Origin: Amaranthus tricolor
Lineage: Eukaryota > Streptophyta > Magnoliopsida > Caryophyllales > Amaranthaceae
Length of the DNA stretch: 64,000 bases
Assembly: GCF_026212465.1 (NCBI RefSeq)
Contig: NC_080061.1
Span: forward strand, 18,179,906 to 18,243,905
Direction: 5' to 3'
Shown here: positions 11,109-23,697 of the stretch, piece after piece
How the letters are laid out: the number at the start of each line of letters is the position of its first letter
Position numbering within the stretch: position 1 is the stretch's first letter
Position numbers and translations under genes: made by a program
Notes under the pieces: model-generated
Told to the model about the DNA's origin: nothing
Seen by the model: the letters and a program-made list of their open reading frames with translations, nothing else
Databases searched by the model: none

Positions 11109-13727
11109 TGTTACTAAACCCTAAAACAATATTTATGAACACCCTAAACACTACACAGGTATAGTAGGAGTAGGATCGATCTACGAGGACAAGATAAGCA
11201 ATATTCAAGCACTTGATATAGAAGGTTTATATGAAAAGTTGGGTGTTAAAATAAACTAATGATGAGAATAACAAAGCAAGATTAAAAACAATATATATCA
11301 AAGAAAGACAATAGGGGATAGATTTGGTCCACCTTAGGAAGGTGACAAAAGATGAACTAGGTCAAGGAAGATCAAACAATGGCTAATCATGACACTCAAG
11401 ATAACGAGAAGAAGTTGGTGATCACACAGATCACACAAATGACCTATAATCGTCCTATGTCTCCTTAGTAGTGGCAGGACAAGATTCGTATCGAATGTCA
11501 ACAAACAAGCATCATTAACCTCACCTTAATCCTATACAATAAAGAACAAGACCATTCATAGGGTTTCACTAATCAAACCCCTAAAGAAACTACTCACTCA
11601 TATTCAAACTAACTATGGCAAAAGCAATAAATGAAACAATGACATGATGAACTTGAATGAAATCAACAAAAAAGAAATAAGGAAATGAAAGCAAACTATT
11701 CTATCACAGCAATATAGGAAGCCAGAACAATAAAAGCAATGACAAAGTAATGTAAGTAATAATAAAGCATTAACACTAGTGGAAAAAACCTCATTTGCTG
11801 CGGTTTTTTGGCCATAATATGCTGTGTTTTAGCCCTAAGCATTAGTGATAGCAGCAGATGGCCTATTTTAAATGCTGTAGTGTAAAACAGCAGCATAAAA
11901 GTAAACCATATGCTGTGGGCCTCCCCAAAACCGCAGCACATATATATATATATATATATATATATCACTACTACATTAACGAGCAATGGCGACGCTCTAT
12001 TGCGACGGTTAGTTATGAACCGTAGCAATAGATACTCTATTGCGACAGTTAGGACCCTATTGCTACGGTTATTTTTAAACCGTCGCAATAGACCACTTAT
12101 TGCTATGGGACGGATACCTATTACTACGGTTGTGTATAAACCGTCGCAATAGACCTTGAATTGATGAAATTATAAAATGAAAAATAAAAATTTCAAATCA
12201 AAAACCCATTTTCCCAATTCCCATTTACTTCTCGCCATTCTCCTTCTTCTTCCTTCTCATTCCTTCTCTTTCTTTCTCATGAAAACCGACCTTCTCTTAT
12301 CTCTAAATCCTTCCCTTTTCCTTCTTCTTCTTTCGTATAATCAAGGTATCATCTTCACGCCATTTTCAAGCGAATTCCATCTCTTCTTCCATTCAATTTC
12401 CATTTGAAATTAGGGTGGAGAACGGTTCTTTTGGGCTTCGAAATTTAGGGCAAAAACAAGCTTCAATCACCTTATACATCTGAATTCACAAGAGACCACA
12501 TGTATTTCTCAATCTCCTTCTTCTTCCTCTGAATTTCGAAAAGCTGCGTGAAATCAGTGAGTTTTCTTCCCTTCGTGATTTCTAAGTAATTATCTAAATT
12601 TTTTACATTTTTGGATTATTTTGTGTAAATAATGACTAAATTGATTATCCTTGTTGCTCATTTCTGAAATTTGAACCACAAGAAGTAGCAACTGAAATCT
12701 TTCCCCTTGTCTTTGAATTCTGCCGGTTTAAGGGGGAAAGAGGGAGCTTCAATCTTGTGGATTAAACATCAAATTCAAATCAAGAATCAAGCATTGAATC
12801 CGATTTCCATCTCGTTTTTCTTGATAGCTGGAACAGAAGGTAGTTCTCTTGAACCTTCTCTGTTTTCTTGATGAGTATACGTTTATTCATAAGCTTCCAT
12901 TGAATAATTTACTAATCATGTGTTAAACCCTAAATTTTAGTGAATCTTGAAATTTATAATTAATTGGATGAGTTATGTTGATTCGGAGTATTAACTAGAT
13001 ATGAGATATTGGATAATTACTTGTTAGGGATTAGGAATTATGGCAAATAATGATGATGAGAATGTAGGTGTGGATTATGATTTTGGTAATAGATTATCTG
13101 AATGATATAGTTTGGTTTGTTCTGTATTCTTGGATAACCTTCGATTTATGGTGCATAATTGGAGGACCCTCATTCTTTGCTTTATATGATCAGCTACCCT
13201 TGGTCCATTCAATGAATGATAACGTTGTTTGAGAGAAATTATTTGAATGATGTATCATTATTTCGACAAAGTGCATGCTTATGGTACTACACAACAACAA
13301 TGTTAAAAACTTAATCCCAAGACAATCAGTGCAACGTAAATGCATTATGCATATTTATGGTAGATTTTAGAAATGAAGTACAGCAAGTAAAACTTGTAGG
13401 TTCCTTGTTATGTTTAGGCTCTTTGGTACTTAGAGTGGCAGCTTGATTTGCTTATACTTTGGGCCTTAACAAGCAAGTAAAACTCTCCTTACTTCTTTTT
13501 TTTCGAGATGAGAAAATCTGCTTACTCAGGTTCTATTTGTTATTGATTTTGCTATTCTATATCCTTATGTAGAGTTTCAAAAATGAAGGATAAGAAGCAG
13601 AAGCTGATGAAAAAGGGACTTTCTGTATGTCCATTGTTATGTCTGGTAACTGTTATCGGCTATCCAATAACTGTGATCGTTTAAAACTTTTTTAAATGAT
13701 TAAATTGTTTTCTTGATTGTTTGGCAG

Positions 13728-14204
13728 CTTGCAGAAGCATTGTATGAGTATGGTAAGGGTAATGATGAGGCTGCGCTACAGAAGTTGGGTTCAGATTTTG
13801 ATGCTTGCGACTATAAGGTATTATGTTTGGTTCATCTGTTCATCCATTCAAAGCATTCGTCATTGTTCGTGATACCAAGTCCAGACTCTAGACATGCAAG
13901 TTTCTTTGGGAAAACTGATTTGTAGTTCTTGTCTTATATTGCTTGATTAACTGATAGATTTGACTGTATTATTCAAGGTGATTGGAGCATCTGATGACCA
14001 AATTGACGTGTTTAATGAAGTTTGGTATAGCCTACTACTGAATACGGGAAAAGCTGCCAAAGGTTTGATTTCAGCTTAAGACTACTCATTATGCATTAGC
14101 AAGTTGTTGCCTCCTGATTTTTGTTAGTTGTTAATTTAGTGATCGAGGTCATTGAGAGACGAGTTGAAACAAGGGATGGTGTACCCTTTTTATGGCGTTT
14201 ACTG
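13728..14204 (+). pseudogene. Captured fragment of a tetratricopeptide repeat protein 38 (TTC38)-like gene
   Basis: Three exons join in frame with GT-AG introns: 13728-13817, 13978-14062 (ends phase 1) and 14140-14204. They read LAEALYEYGKGNDEAALQK, then VIGASDDQIDVFNEVWYSLL, then VIEVIERRVETRDGVPFLWR. The pattern of IGAS.(E/D)Q.DVFNE followed by a TPR-type helix resembles the C-terminal part of TTC38-like proteins. Introns are retained, so capture was at the DNA level, as in Pack-type elements, not through mRNA. Only about 80 residues of the gene are present, with no start or stop. A short upstream piece at about 13583-13627 (MKDKKQKLMKKGLS) may belong to it or to the following gene. Family recognition is from memory. 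Confidence 0.6.
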
Positions 14205-14722
14205 GTATGTGTTTTGAATCTCAATTTCTTGTATTTTTAGCAACAAATAAGTGGGAAATACTCCTAGTAAACTTTTTAGCAACAAATAAATTTTTAGCAA
14301 CAAGCTTTTTCACTTTCTGCATATATAAAACTTCAGAAGTATTAGTAGGAGTATGTCTTTGATCTCTTAATGCTTGAACTGATGCTATGGTATTAGAATT
14401 CCTGCTAGTATGATTCTCCCATCACTTGCACATACAGTATGATTCTCCCACTTTGTTGCATCAGTTCTCAAACTTCCTTCTCTTGGGAGCTGAATTTGGA
14501 TAGAAGGCAGTAGCAGAAAGTGTTGATGTTTCATCAGTTCTCAACCTTTCATGTAGGCACTTGATGGAGCTAATGAAGAAGAGGAATATATTGGTGCTTT
14601 ATTTGCTATTTCTACAACGTCGAACGTCCTGATTTAGACTATGCTATATATGTTGTAAAGGGAGTAGTATGGCCATTTTTTTTCAAGCTCCTATATATTA
14701 TTCTCGTATCTGTGTTTGGACT

Positions 14723-15197
14723 GTGAACGATGATAGTTTGGACTGTGGCATATATATGGCATATTTTATGGAGCAATATGAGGGGACAATGAACATAGAC
14801 CCTCTCTATGAGGTTTGTTTATAGGTTCTTGTTCGATATATGTCATTGGGGATTCTTGTACTTTGTTTATGAATTGGGTATATCATAATATTAATAACTT
14901 GAAATTTTTCTACAGCTTGCAGATAGAAGGCTTTACTGGGCTATAATATTAACAAGAATTCTGCTAAGCGATTTGAACATGGACCAAGATAAATTGGTCA
15001 TGCTGGCGAAGCAGTTCGCAGTTGAAAAGTCCCAAAGATTGCCAGAAATTCTTGCTGGAAGGACACCAGTACCATTAGCAGTGGTCGATGACAGAAAGTG
15101 GAAGAGACCGACTAAGCATGTAGTGGAAAGGCCTAAGCCAACACAGGTTGCTCCCAAGAGATCGTCAAACTATGTGCCAAGGAAGAAGACAAAGTAG
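14723..15197 (+). pseudogene. Fragment of a Ulp1-type cysteine protease gene (C-terminal end)
   Basis: Exon to 14812 reads VNDDSLDCGIYMAYFMEQYE; the DCGIY motif holds the catalytic Cys of Ulp1/SENP-type proteases common in plant transposons. After an intron with GT-AG ends (14813-14915) the next exon, 14916-15197, gives LADRRLYWAIILTRILLSD and a basic tail ending KKTK. The upstream catalytic His and Asp parts are missing or decayed. Ulp1-like ORFs occur in both CACTA and Mutator-like elements, so this may be the element's own second gene rather than a captured host gene. The exon start is uncertain. Confidence 0.6.
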
Positions 15198-15339
15198 TTG
15201 TTCGTTAAATATTACTGTATCAAAATTGGAGTTGGAACAGTTTTGTTTTGATGTATGCTTGTAACACTATCAACATTATTCTGTGGGTATTTTTTTGGGA
15301 ATTTATGAAAACATTTGGAATATAATTTATAGCTTTATC

Positions 15340-15787
15340 AAGGCGTTGCAATAGAGAGCCATTACCATCGCCATAGACCCATTGGAACGGATAAAACATG
15401 GGGTTGCAATAGGTTGCAATGACCGTCGCAAAAGACTTAATATAACAGTTGCAAAGTGACCGTCGCAATAGGTCTATAGCGACAGTGATAAGAACCTATT
15501 GCTACGGTTATAGTGAGACCGTAGCAATAGATCTAAAGCGACGGTGATAAGCAGCTATTGCTACGGTTATAGTGCGACCGTAGCAATAGGTCTATAGCGA
15601 CGGTGATAAGAACCTATTGCTACGATCAAAGTGTAACCGCCGCAATAGATAGCTCAACCGTTGCAATAGACCTATACCTACGGCCACAAATGCGACGGGT
15701 ATGGAACCGTCGCTATAGACCTATTGCAACGGTTATTGAGCCTATTGCTACGAGTATTTGGGGTAGTAATAGCTCATTAATGTAGTA

Positions 15788-15866
<79 letters not shown>
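15340..15866. repeat. Right subterminal array of CACTA-3 and the (TA)n target tract
   Basis: At least four hairpin-capable units of the form ctattgctacggt-spacer-accgtagcaatag lie at 15490-15720, separated by the spacer agcgacggtgataag. The element ends at 15790. From 15791 to 15866 is a pure (TA)n run. Its other half is 11942-11967 on the far side of CACTA-3, so one microsatellite was split by the insertion. Confidence 0.85.
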
Positions 15867-15871
<5 letters not shown>

Positions 15872-16295
15872 TTTCTTTTTTCGTTTAATACTAATAAATA
15901 ATCCAATAAATACAATGTAATAATCCAATGATAATCACCAATTATCATCAATAATCACCAATAATCTCTTTGTAAACTCTCGATCGTATATATAATAATA
16001 TGTATATATACAAATTAAAGTCCTAAATCTAAACTAATTACATTATTTACCAAGAACAAAATAGTGTTGTGTGCGAAAGTGCCAAAAAAGCTTAAAAAAC
16101 CTTAAAATCGCAACTTACCAAGTAACATTAAGAATATGACTATGATTTACAATTCTAACCACTTCAATAAAATAATATATACCAAATAGTGTTGTGTGCA
16201 AAGTTTCATGCAAAACAAACCAAGTTTGAGCTACTTTATGCGCGAAAGTGCCAAAAAAGCTTTAAAAACCATAAAATTCATAGCTTGTGAATTAC

Positions 16296-19200
16296 TTAAT
16301 TCAAATGTATTCCTTCCGTGTGATCTATACGCATATAACCAACATCTACATCATCTTGATTTACTGATTTTGGATTGATAAAGGGCAGGGAGTCTTCAAA
16401 AGCTTCATATTCTTCCTCATCCTCAACATCACCTATACCAAGGATACTTCTTTTTCCTGGTACAACAATAGACCATTTTTTATTAGACGGGTCTACAATG
16501 TAGAATACTTGCTTGGCGTGTGTGGATAGTATGAATGGCTCCTCACTATCACGCAAACGAGCTAAGTCTACAAGAGTGAATCCACAAGGGTCATCATTTT
16601 TTATGAATCGTCAATTATTATCTACCCACTTACATTTGAAAAGACCAATAGTGAAAGTAGAGTAGTTAAACTCCCATATTTCATGTACCCACTCGTAGTA
16701 TACCAATTTAGCATCAACCGGCGCTTGATCCTTGGCACTCGCGTAAAAAGTAGATGACGCCAAAATAGAAACCCCACTATTCTGTAGATAAGATAACTTC
16801 TTATCTTGACCCTCAGTAAAAAAAATATGAAGCCATTGACATCGTAACTCTCATATTTGTTGACATCATCACGAGAACCAAAAGCTAACCACTTAACAAT
16901 TTCAGATACACCCTTGAGTTCTTCACTTATTACTCGATTATGAAACCAATCAATAAACGTCTTGTTATGCAACTGCATTAATCCCCCCCTTTACAAGGAT
17001 ATTTTGCGCGCAATATATCTAAATGCTCACTCAAAAAAGGATGGACTTCAGGAATATAATGCAACACATACAAGTGTGCTTGTAAAAGACTGTCTCGAGG
17101 AGGTGTAATCGATTTGGAGCCAATTGTTCCGTTTCCCTCAAGCCTTCCTTCATGTCGAGAGGTGGGAAGTCCAATAGGCTTTGCCATGGCCAAATACTCG
17201 GCTATAAAGTTACTAATCTTATCGCTCACAGTGCCTTGAATCATACTCGCCTCGGGTTGCACTGGATTCCTCACCTTGTTTAGTAAAACACCCATGTGTC
17301 TTTCAAACAGATAACACCACTTTAAAAAAATTGGACCCAAAAGCTTGATCTCACGAACAAGATGGACAATAAGATGAACCATTATATCAAAGAAAGAAGG
17401 TGGAAAATACATCTCAAACTTGCATAAAGTTACAATCACGTTGACTTGAAGAGCATCAAGTTTAAAGGGATCAAGAACTTTACTACAAATTGTGTTGAAG
17501 AACGAACACAGCTCGGCTATAGCATATCTCACATGTTTTGGTAGTATTCCACGGATTGCGATTGGTAAGAACACTTGCATCATTACATGGCAATCGTGAA
17601 ATTTCATGCTTCCCAAATTCAACTCACCATTTAGGGCCACAAATCTCTTCATGTTGGATAAGTACCCAGACGGAAACTTAATGCCATATAAAGACTCACA
17701 AAATGCCCGCTTCTTTGCTTTGGACAATGTGTAGCAAGCTAGAGACAAATAAACTTTGTCATTACTCATCTTCTTCTTATCGTCCTTTCCCTTGTTACTG
17801 CCACCAACTTCATCAGCTCTATTTCTTTTCTTACTCACCTTAACATGTGCCCACAACTCCGGATGAAGACCCTTACATTCAAACTAATCTTGCACGGCCT
17901 TAACATCCTTTGTCTTACCCGGAATGTTCATGAGAGTCCCGAGTATGGCATCGCATACATTTTTCTCTATATGCATAACGTCAAGACAAAGCCTAACCTG
18001 TAAATCTCTCCAATATGGAAGCTTCCAAAAGATTGTTTCTTTTTTCCATAATCGGTCTTCACCCCCTTGCACTTGCCCTGTTTTACCAAATACAGTCTCA
18101 ACTCCCTTAACCTGTTCATAAACCTCATAACCAGTTAACGGTCGACGAGCTACACGGTCCTCAACCTCCTCGTTGAACATCTTCTTCTTCTTACGATATT
18201 GGTGATCTCGTGGGAGGAACTTTCAATGGTGCATAAATACGTGTTTGCACTTAGGAATCCACGTGGTATCCATGTCATTGATACATATTGGGCATGCTTT
18301 CTTCCCTTTGTTCTTATACCCCGATAAGTTGCCATATGTCGAAAAATCATTAACGGTGCATAAAAGCATTGCATGCAAGGTGAACTCCTCATTAGCATAT
18401 GCATCAAACACGGAAACGCCTTCATTCCACATCTTTCTCAAATCCTCAACGAGAGGTGCGAGATATATATCTATGTCATTGCCAGGTATTTTAGGAACCG
18501 AGATAAGAAGGGAAAGCATAATGTACTTACGCTTCATACACAACCAAGGTGGCAAATTATAGATCACTAACAGTACCGGCCAAGTACTAAGTTGAGAACT
18601 AAGATTGTCGAATGGGTTCATTCAATCCGTATACAGTCCGAGCCTTAAATTACGAACCTCATCCCCAAAAGTCTTATGCAACCTATCAATACTCTTTCAC
18701 TCTAGAGAATTAGATGGATGTGTGAGCAAGTGACCTTTCTTCCCCCTATCTGCATACCACCTCAAATTTAACGCATCTTTCTTCATATAAAACAAGCACT
18801 TGAATCTAGATATTATTAGAAGATACCATAATACCTTAGCCGGGGGTCCTTTAGCATCCCAAGCCTCTTTACGCTTGTAGCGTGATAAGCCACACCTTGG
18901 ACACTCTTCTAAGTTCTCGTTTTCATTTCGATACAATACACAATCATTCGGACACGCGTGAATCTTCTGGTACTCTAAGCCGAAAGGACACATGAGCTTT
19001 TTGGCATGATATATCGACTTTGGAGGTAAGCATCTCACCTAACGCTTCTAATAACATTGTGAAACTAGCGTCACTCCAATTGAACTTTGACTTAATGTTG
19101 AAAATTGTCAACACTGTTGTTAGTTTGGTGAACTTTGTTGAAACAGTCGTATTATTAATGAGATTTCATTAGTCGTTTTTAGCACCTAATTTTTTTTTAT

Positions 19201-22200
19201 AATTGTTCATTACTAATTAAAATTTAATTAGTGATGGTAGTAATTTGAAAATTTTTTACGATGATTAGAAACTTGTCAACTCGTAACGTAGTTATGAAGT
19301 GTAACAAGTAACGTAAACTTTGGAGGTAAAACTTAAAGTTGAGCAACTACCCATAACATTTCGGAATAATTATAATACTTACCCTAAAAACTTTATTTAC
19401 CCATGTTCAGAATAAATTAAATATTTCCTAAACATATACAAGTGATTTTTAAGCATGAAATACAAGTTAGATAACTTGTTACATGTACAACAATTTTTTA
19501 CCCAAACCTTAAACTATCTTAGATAAGCCTTTCTTACACCATAATAGACCAAATTGAAGACAAAAACCACCTCAAATCAGCCCCAAACAGCAGCCCCATA
19601 TGGCTGTCACCTACCCCTTTTAGCTTTTTGTATACTTACAACTCAAGCAAATTGTTCTATTTAAAACCCCCTTTGTTCTACCCAAAGCTTGTGCATCATT
19701 ACAAGCATGCAAGAGGCAAATATTAGAAGCAAAAATACTTTATTTTCAGACCATTTTATTCAGCCATAATCCCCAACAAATTGCTCCCAAATTCATCCAA
19801 GAACAAACACTAGAATCCTTTCAACTACTAAAACACCTTCTTTTCTCATCAAATCTTCTTGAAAAATTCATCTAAAACTTCTGAAAATTTATGTTTATAA
19901 ACTCAAATCTCCCATAAAAATAATCTTCATCTTAAGAACTTTCCATAGGCACCAAACTTGAAGAAATCCACCAAGTATAGAGTAAGTTATGTTCATTTCT
20001 TTATTCCGCTAGTTTTTGTTCAAACTTGTTCATGTAAAACATTTTTTTTACATGAATTTTTCTATAAACTAAGATTATTATAAAATAATTATTTTATCTC
20101 TAAAGTAAGCAAATCATCACTTATAAATCTATAAAATCGGCCATAATAGAAAGTAAGAAGATGTATTTCCACAAACATATAAATTTTGTTACTTAAAGGA
20201 TTCAACTAAAATTATGGGACTTAACTAAGTATGGTGCTCAACATAATAAGTATACTCCAAATGTGTTAAAATCATCACAAGTATTAGTCTAACAACTCTA
20301 ACTAGGGAAAGTTAAGTGCATGTTAGAAATCCAAATTATTATTGATTTTTGGATGAATGCAATATGTTTAGTTGAAGAGTTAGAGTTGAGACTTGAAGGG
20401 CAAGGACCCGAATTTAGATACACTTCTAAGAGCGCGTAGGAGCTTACGTGGGAACTTACGGAGTGGAGGTATGTCACATGGGGTGATTTTTAAAGGATTT
20501 AAGAACAAGTTGGGAAAGTTTGTGTATAAACTTGTTTTTTAAAAAAAAAAAAAATTTCCAAAGAGAAGTTCTTAAATCTTGAAAAATGATGTCAAAATGA
20601 TAAATTTGAGTATGGAATAATTCATTACATGTATTATTATTGTGAGCATCATGCATGTTGATTTTATAAATTATTGTATGTTTAAAGGCATGTTTAACAC
20701 TACTTTGTGAAAGTTATTGTGATGGAAATGATTATATGAATTTGAAAATATTTGAAATTCATTTTAAAAGAAATTTCCAGTAGCTATACGTTAAGAAATT
20801 TTCTTGGATACTTGTTGTTGAGATTATTCATTAAATTGATATTTTAATTGATTTTAAGGTGTTAAATACTCTTATTATAAAATATGGTAGTAGATGAACT
20901 TTTCATCATCAAAAAAAATTAATAAACATATTATAATGTCTCCAATAAGATTTGGCCAGAATATATTTAGTTTGAAATTTTATTTTATGATTTTTGAATA
21001 ATCGTTAAATTGTTTAACGGTAAATTGTAAAATGGTAAAATATAAAACAATTACCAAACAAAGACATATGGACTTGAAATTTTTATCACATACTCATATG
21101 GACAGTAGGTAAAATTGATAAAAGTTTGGAAAGGTTTCGTCGACATTTAAGGACCTTAATAAGTTTTACTCGGTTATTAATAATCGGTAAGTTTGAAAAT
21201 GGTAAAATATAAAATAAATATTAAATGATGTCTTTTGGACATGAAAATCTTATGAGACACTTATATAAACAGTAGATACTTGTTCAAAAATTTATATGGA
21301 TTTTCGTGACCATATATGGACTTAAATAAATTTTATTCCATTTATTGGTAAAATAACGATATTAATTATTAAAAATACCCCACATGATTTTTAATAATTT
21401 TAAAATTTTATACCCCTTAAAATAGCTTCTGGATACCATGTAATTTTTATAATATTTTATTCGGACTCAAATAATTTTAAACTTATTTTATACTATTTAT
21501 CGATAAAATGTCTATACAAAATAAAACATCATACATGAATTTTATAAGTTCAAATAGCCTAATAAACATGTTATATGATTTATGGAACTTTGGTATAATT
21601 TTATAAAATAAATTATTAATTATTTACTAAATTATCAAATTAATAGAAAATATTTATTTATTAAAAGGTGTAATATTGTTAATTAAATTTGGGTAAAAAT
21701 AGACCTATATCAAAATTTTATAATTATATTAATAACGTACTGCCTTATAGTATAAAATAAGTTTAAATTAGATGGTTTATAAATTTTACAGATTTAAGAC
21801 ACCATTTAAATAACGGTAAATACCCAAATTGTCGAAAATAATTGTAAGATCGTTATAAATTCGCATAACCAATTATAATCTGATGGGACAACCTTAAATT
21901 AATTTTAAATAAGGCATTATAATGACTTGATTAATTTGGGCTTTGTTGGAGAATTAATATGTATTTTGTAAATTAATTATCAATTTTATTACCGGCAATA
22001 CTATCTCGTATTTAAGAAAATAGTGTTTTATGAAATCTTCTGTCATAATGATTTTATAGACTTATGAATCATATTCTAGTTGTTTTGAATGAATTTCAAC
22101 TTTTAAGTTATATTTACTTTAAGTTATAAAGATTTTAGTGGTTTCCTTAGAAAATCGTATTGAACTTTAATCACTTTTTGTTACGATGCATTTCCATACA

Positions 22201-23697
22201 TGCTAGTAATGCCCCAATATAATACAAAACTTATGTTTAATGATATGATTATGCTAAGCATGTTTTACCCATGTGTGAAATATTATGATTTGATTTTGCT
22301 AAGTCGCAAATAAAGTATGTTTTGCTATGTACATATAAAAGATGTTTATCATATGGAAAAAGTTAATATTTTTTGACTTTCAAATGCTATTAAAATTACA
22401 AGATATATATTATATACAAAAAAAGTTTTAGCCTAAATGGCGGGTACATATGCCACAGCAAATGGTGTGTGCATTATTAAACGGCTCACCAATGCTGAGC
22501 GCGTATTGTTCACAATACCATTGTATTACACTTGCCGGACATGTCGCAGACGGTAGATCGACTACCAAACGAGTCACAGGATGACTCACAGAGTACCCAT
22601 GTAAACTTATGATATGAGTTTGAAATTGATTTTGATCCGTTGAAATCTTATGATTTATGATTAAAAATGAGAATTTGAAATGATTATAGAGCCATTCAAT
22701 TGGATTTGAATGATAATATGATTTATCAAATTAAAAAGCATATTTCAAAATGAATTTACTCAAATAAAAAACGTTTTAATAACTTGTTTGACGAACACTA
22801 GTGTGTTTATACTTAGCTTTTTTTGCTGATACTATGCTTTGTATGTTTTTCCAATGGTTTTGTTTTTAGAGTAAACCCCTATGGCACCTCGACGGAGAAT
22901 GGATATGCGAGGGGAAGATGAACCCGAGTTGGAGTATGACTCCCCTTTTGTTTAAATCTCTTTATTGTATTTGAGAGACTATTAGTTTAGATTTAGACTA
23001 TTTTAAGGATGTAATTTGAACTTTGGACTTATTTCGTTTTGGTTGTAATTTTCCTATATTTTGGACAGTTAAGACTTCTGTTATATTTCTTTGGTTTGGT
23101 TCAAGTATTACACTTGGATATTGGTTTGACCTTTAAGTAACCCCTTAATTTTGTTGGCAAAAGTGAGCTTCCGCTTGATTTACTAAATTCCAGTTAGTGT
23201 TTGCCTTCATAATTCGAGGCGGTTACATTTGTACATCCAGGGTACAAAGGATTTTGAGAAGCCTCTGTCAGCAAGTCAAAAACACGAAGACGTTTTCCTA
23301 ACTTATCCTCGACTCCCTCCATCATCTCATCAACACGATCTACATGCTCATCGACATACTCTTCATCTGTCTCATACTCATCAACACGATCTACTACATT
23401 CTCATTGACATCCACATTATTGATATCCTCAACAACACTTTTTTCTTTGTAAACTCCCTCCTCACCATGCCAAACCCAAACATGATATTGAGGCCTAAAC
23501 CTACATTGAAGTATGTGCTCCCTAAAGATATGGACACTATCTACCTTTGATACATTGCCACAAGTGACACATGGGCAATTAAAACCAACTCCCTCCGTCT
23601 TAACTTGATGTTCAACCGCAATACTACAAAATTCTAATACGCCATCAAATTCTGACGATTCAATGCTTCCATACATCCAAGAATGATCTTTTGTCAT
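16296..23697 (-). pseudogene. CACTA-1 TNP2-like transposase, decayed and split by a solo LTR
   Basis: Reading right to left, the start is MTKDHSWMYGSIES at 23697, with a transposase-associated domain (CPCVTCGNV, HVWVWHGEEG). The frame then breaks at the solo LTR (23233-19138) and resumes with the tnp2 domain (19138-18180: PNDCVLYRNENE, CPRCGLSRY), a DUF4218-like part (17856-16978: FDIMVHLIVHLVREI) and a DUF4216-like end (16978-16296: VFYIVDPSN, WSIVVPGKR). That is the full domain order of an autonomous TNP2. Damage relative to the CACTA-2 copy: a 14-bp deletion near 19030, TGA stops replacing W, G and R codons near 18706, 18621 and 18222, and further breaks. Several stops are CGA-to-TGA or TGG-to-TGA changes. 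Confidence 0.85.
19139..23227 (+). repeat. 4.1-kb solo LTR inserted in the CACTA-1 transposase
   Basis: It begins TGAAACAGTCGT and ends GGCGGTTACA, flanked by the 5-bp duplication tttgt (19134-19138 and 23228-23232). Taking it out restores gtgaactttgtacatccagg, which is exactly what the CACTA-2 copy has (minus-strand sense of 35525-35550). No ORF of note, PBS or second LTR was seen, so it is a solo LTR rather than a full element. A TATA-like ctatttaaaacccc near 19659 suggests plus-strand sense. LTRs this long occur in some plant chromovirus (Tekay/Del-type) lineages, but the family is not proven. A 24-codon ORF starting ATGGCACCTCGACGG lies near 22880. Confidence 0.85.

Larger units (their letters stand above)
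11968..15790 (+). mobile_element. CACTA-3: gene-carrying CACTA nested in CACTA-1
   Basis: The ends are CACTACTACATTAACGAGC and the inverse GCTCATTAATGTAGTAGTG, an excellent inverted match. It sits inside a (TA)n tract, so the 3-bp duplication tat (11965-11967, 15791-15793) is consistent but not discriminating. Subterminal arrays of tattgctacggt/accgtagcaata inverted repeats occupy 11990-12155 and 15340-15780; such repeats are the usual binding sites of the CACTA regulatory transposase. It contains no TNP2. From 12180 to 13100 there is a C/T-rich 5'-UTR-like stretch with possible splice sites, then pieces of a TPR gene and a Ulp1-type gene. It is non-autonomous, with different ends from CACTA-1 and -2 and so mobilised by a different family. 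Confidence 0.85.

Noticed and set aside
19139..23227. Interpretation as a full non-coding retrotransposon (LARD) instead of a solo LTR
   Set aside because: The two ends do not repeat each other, and no PBS or polypurine tract was found inside.
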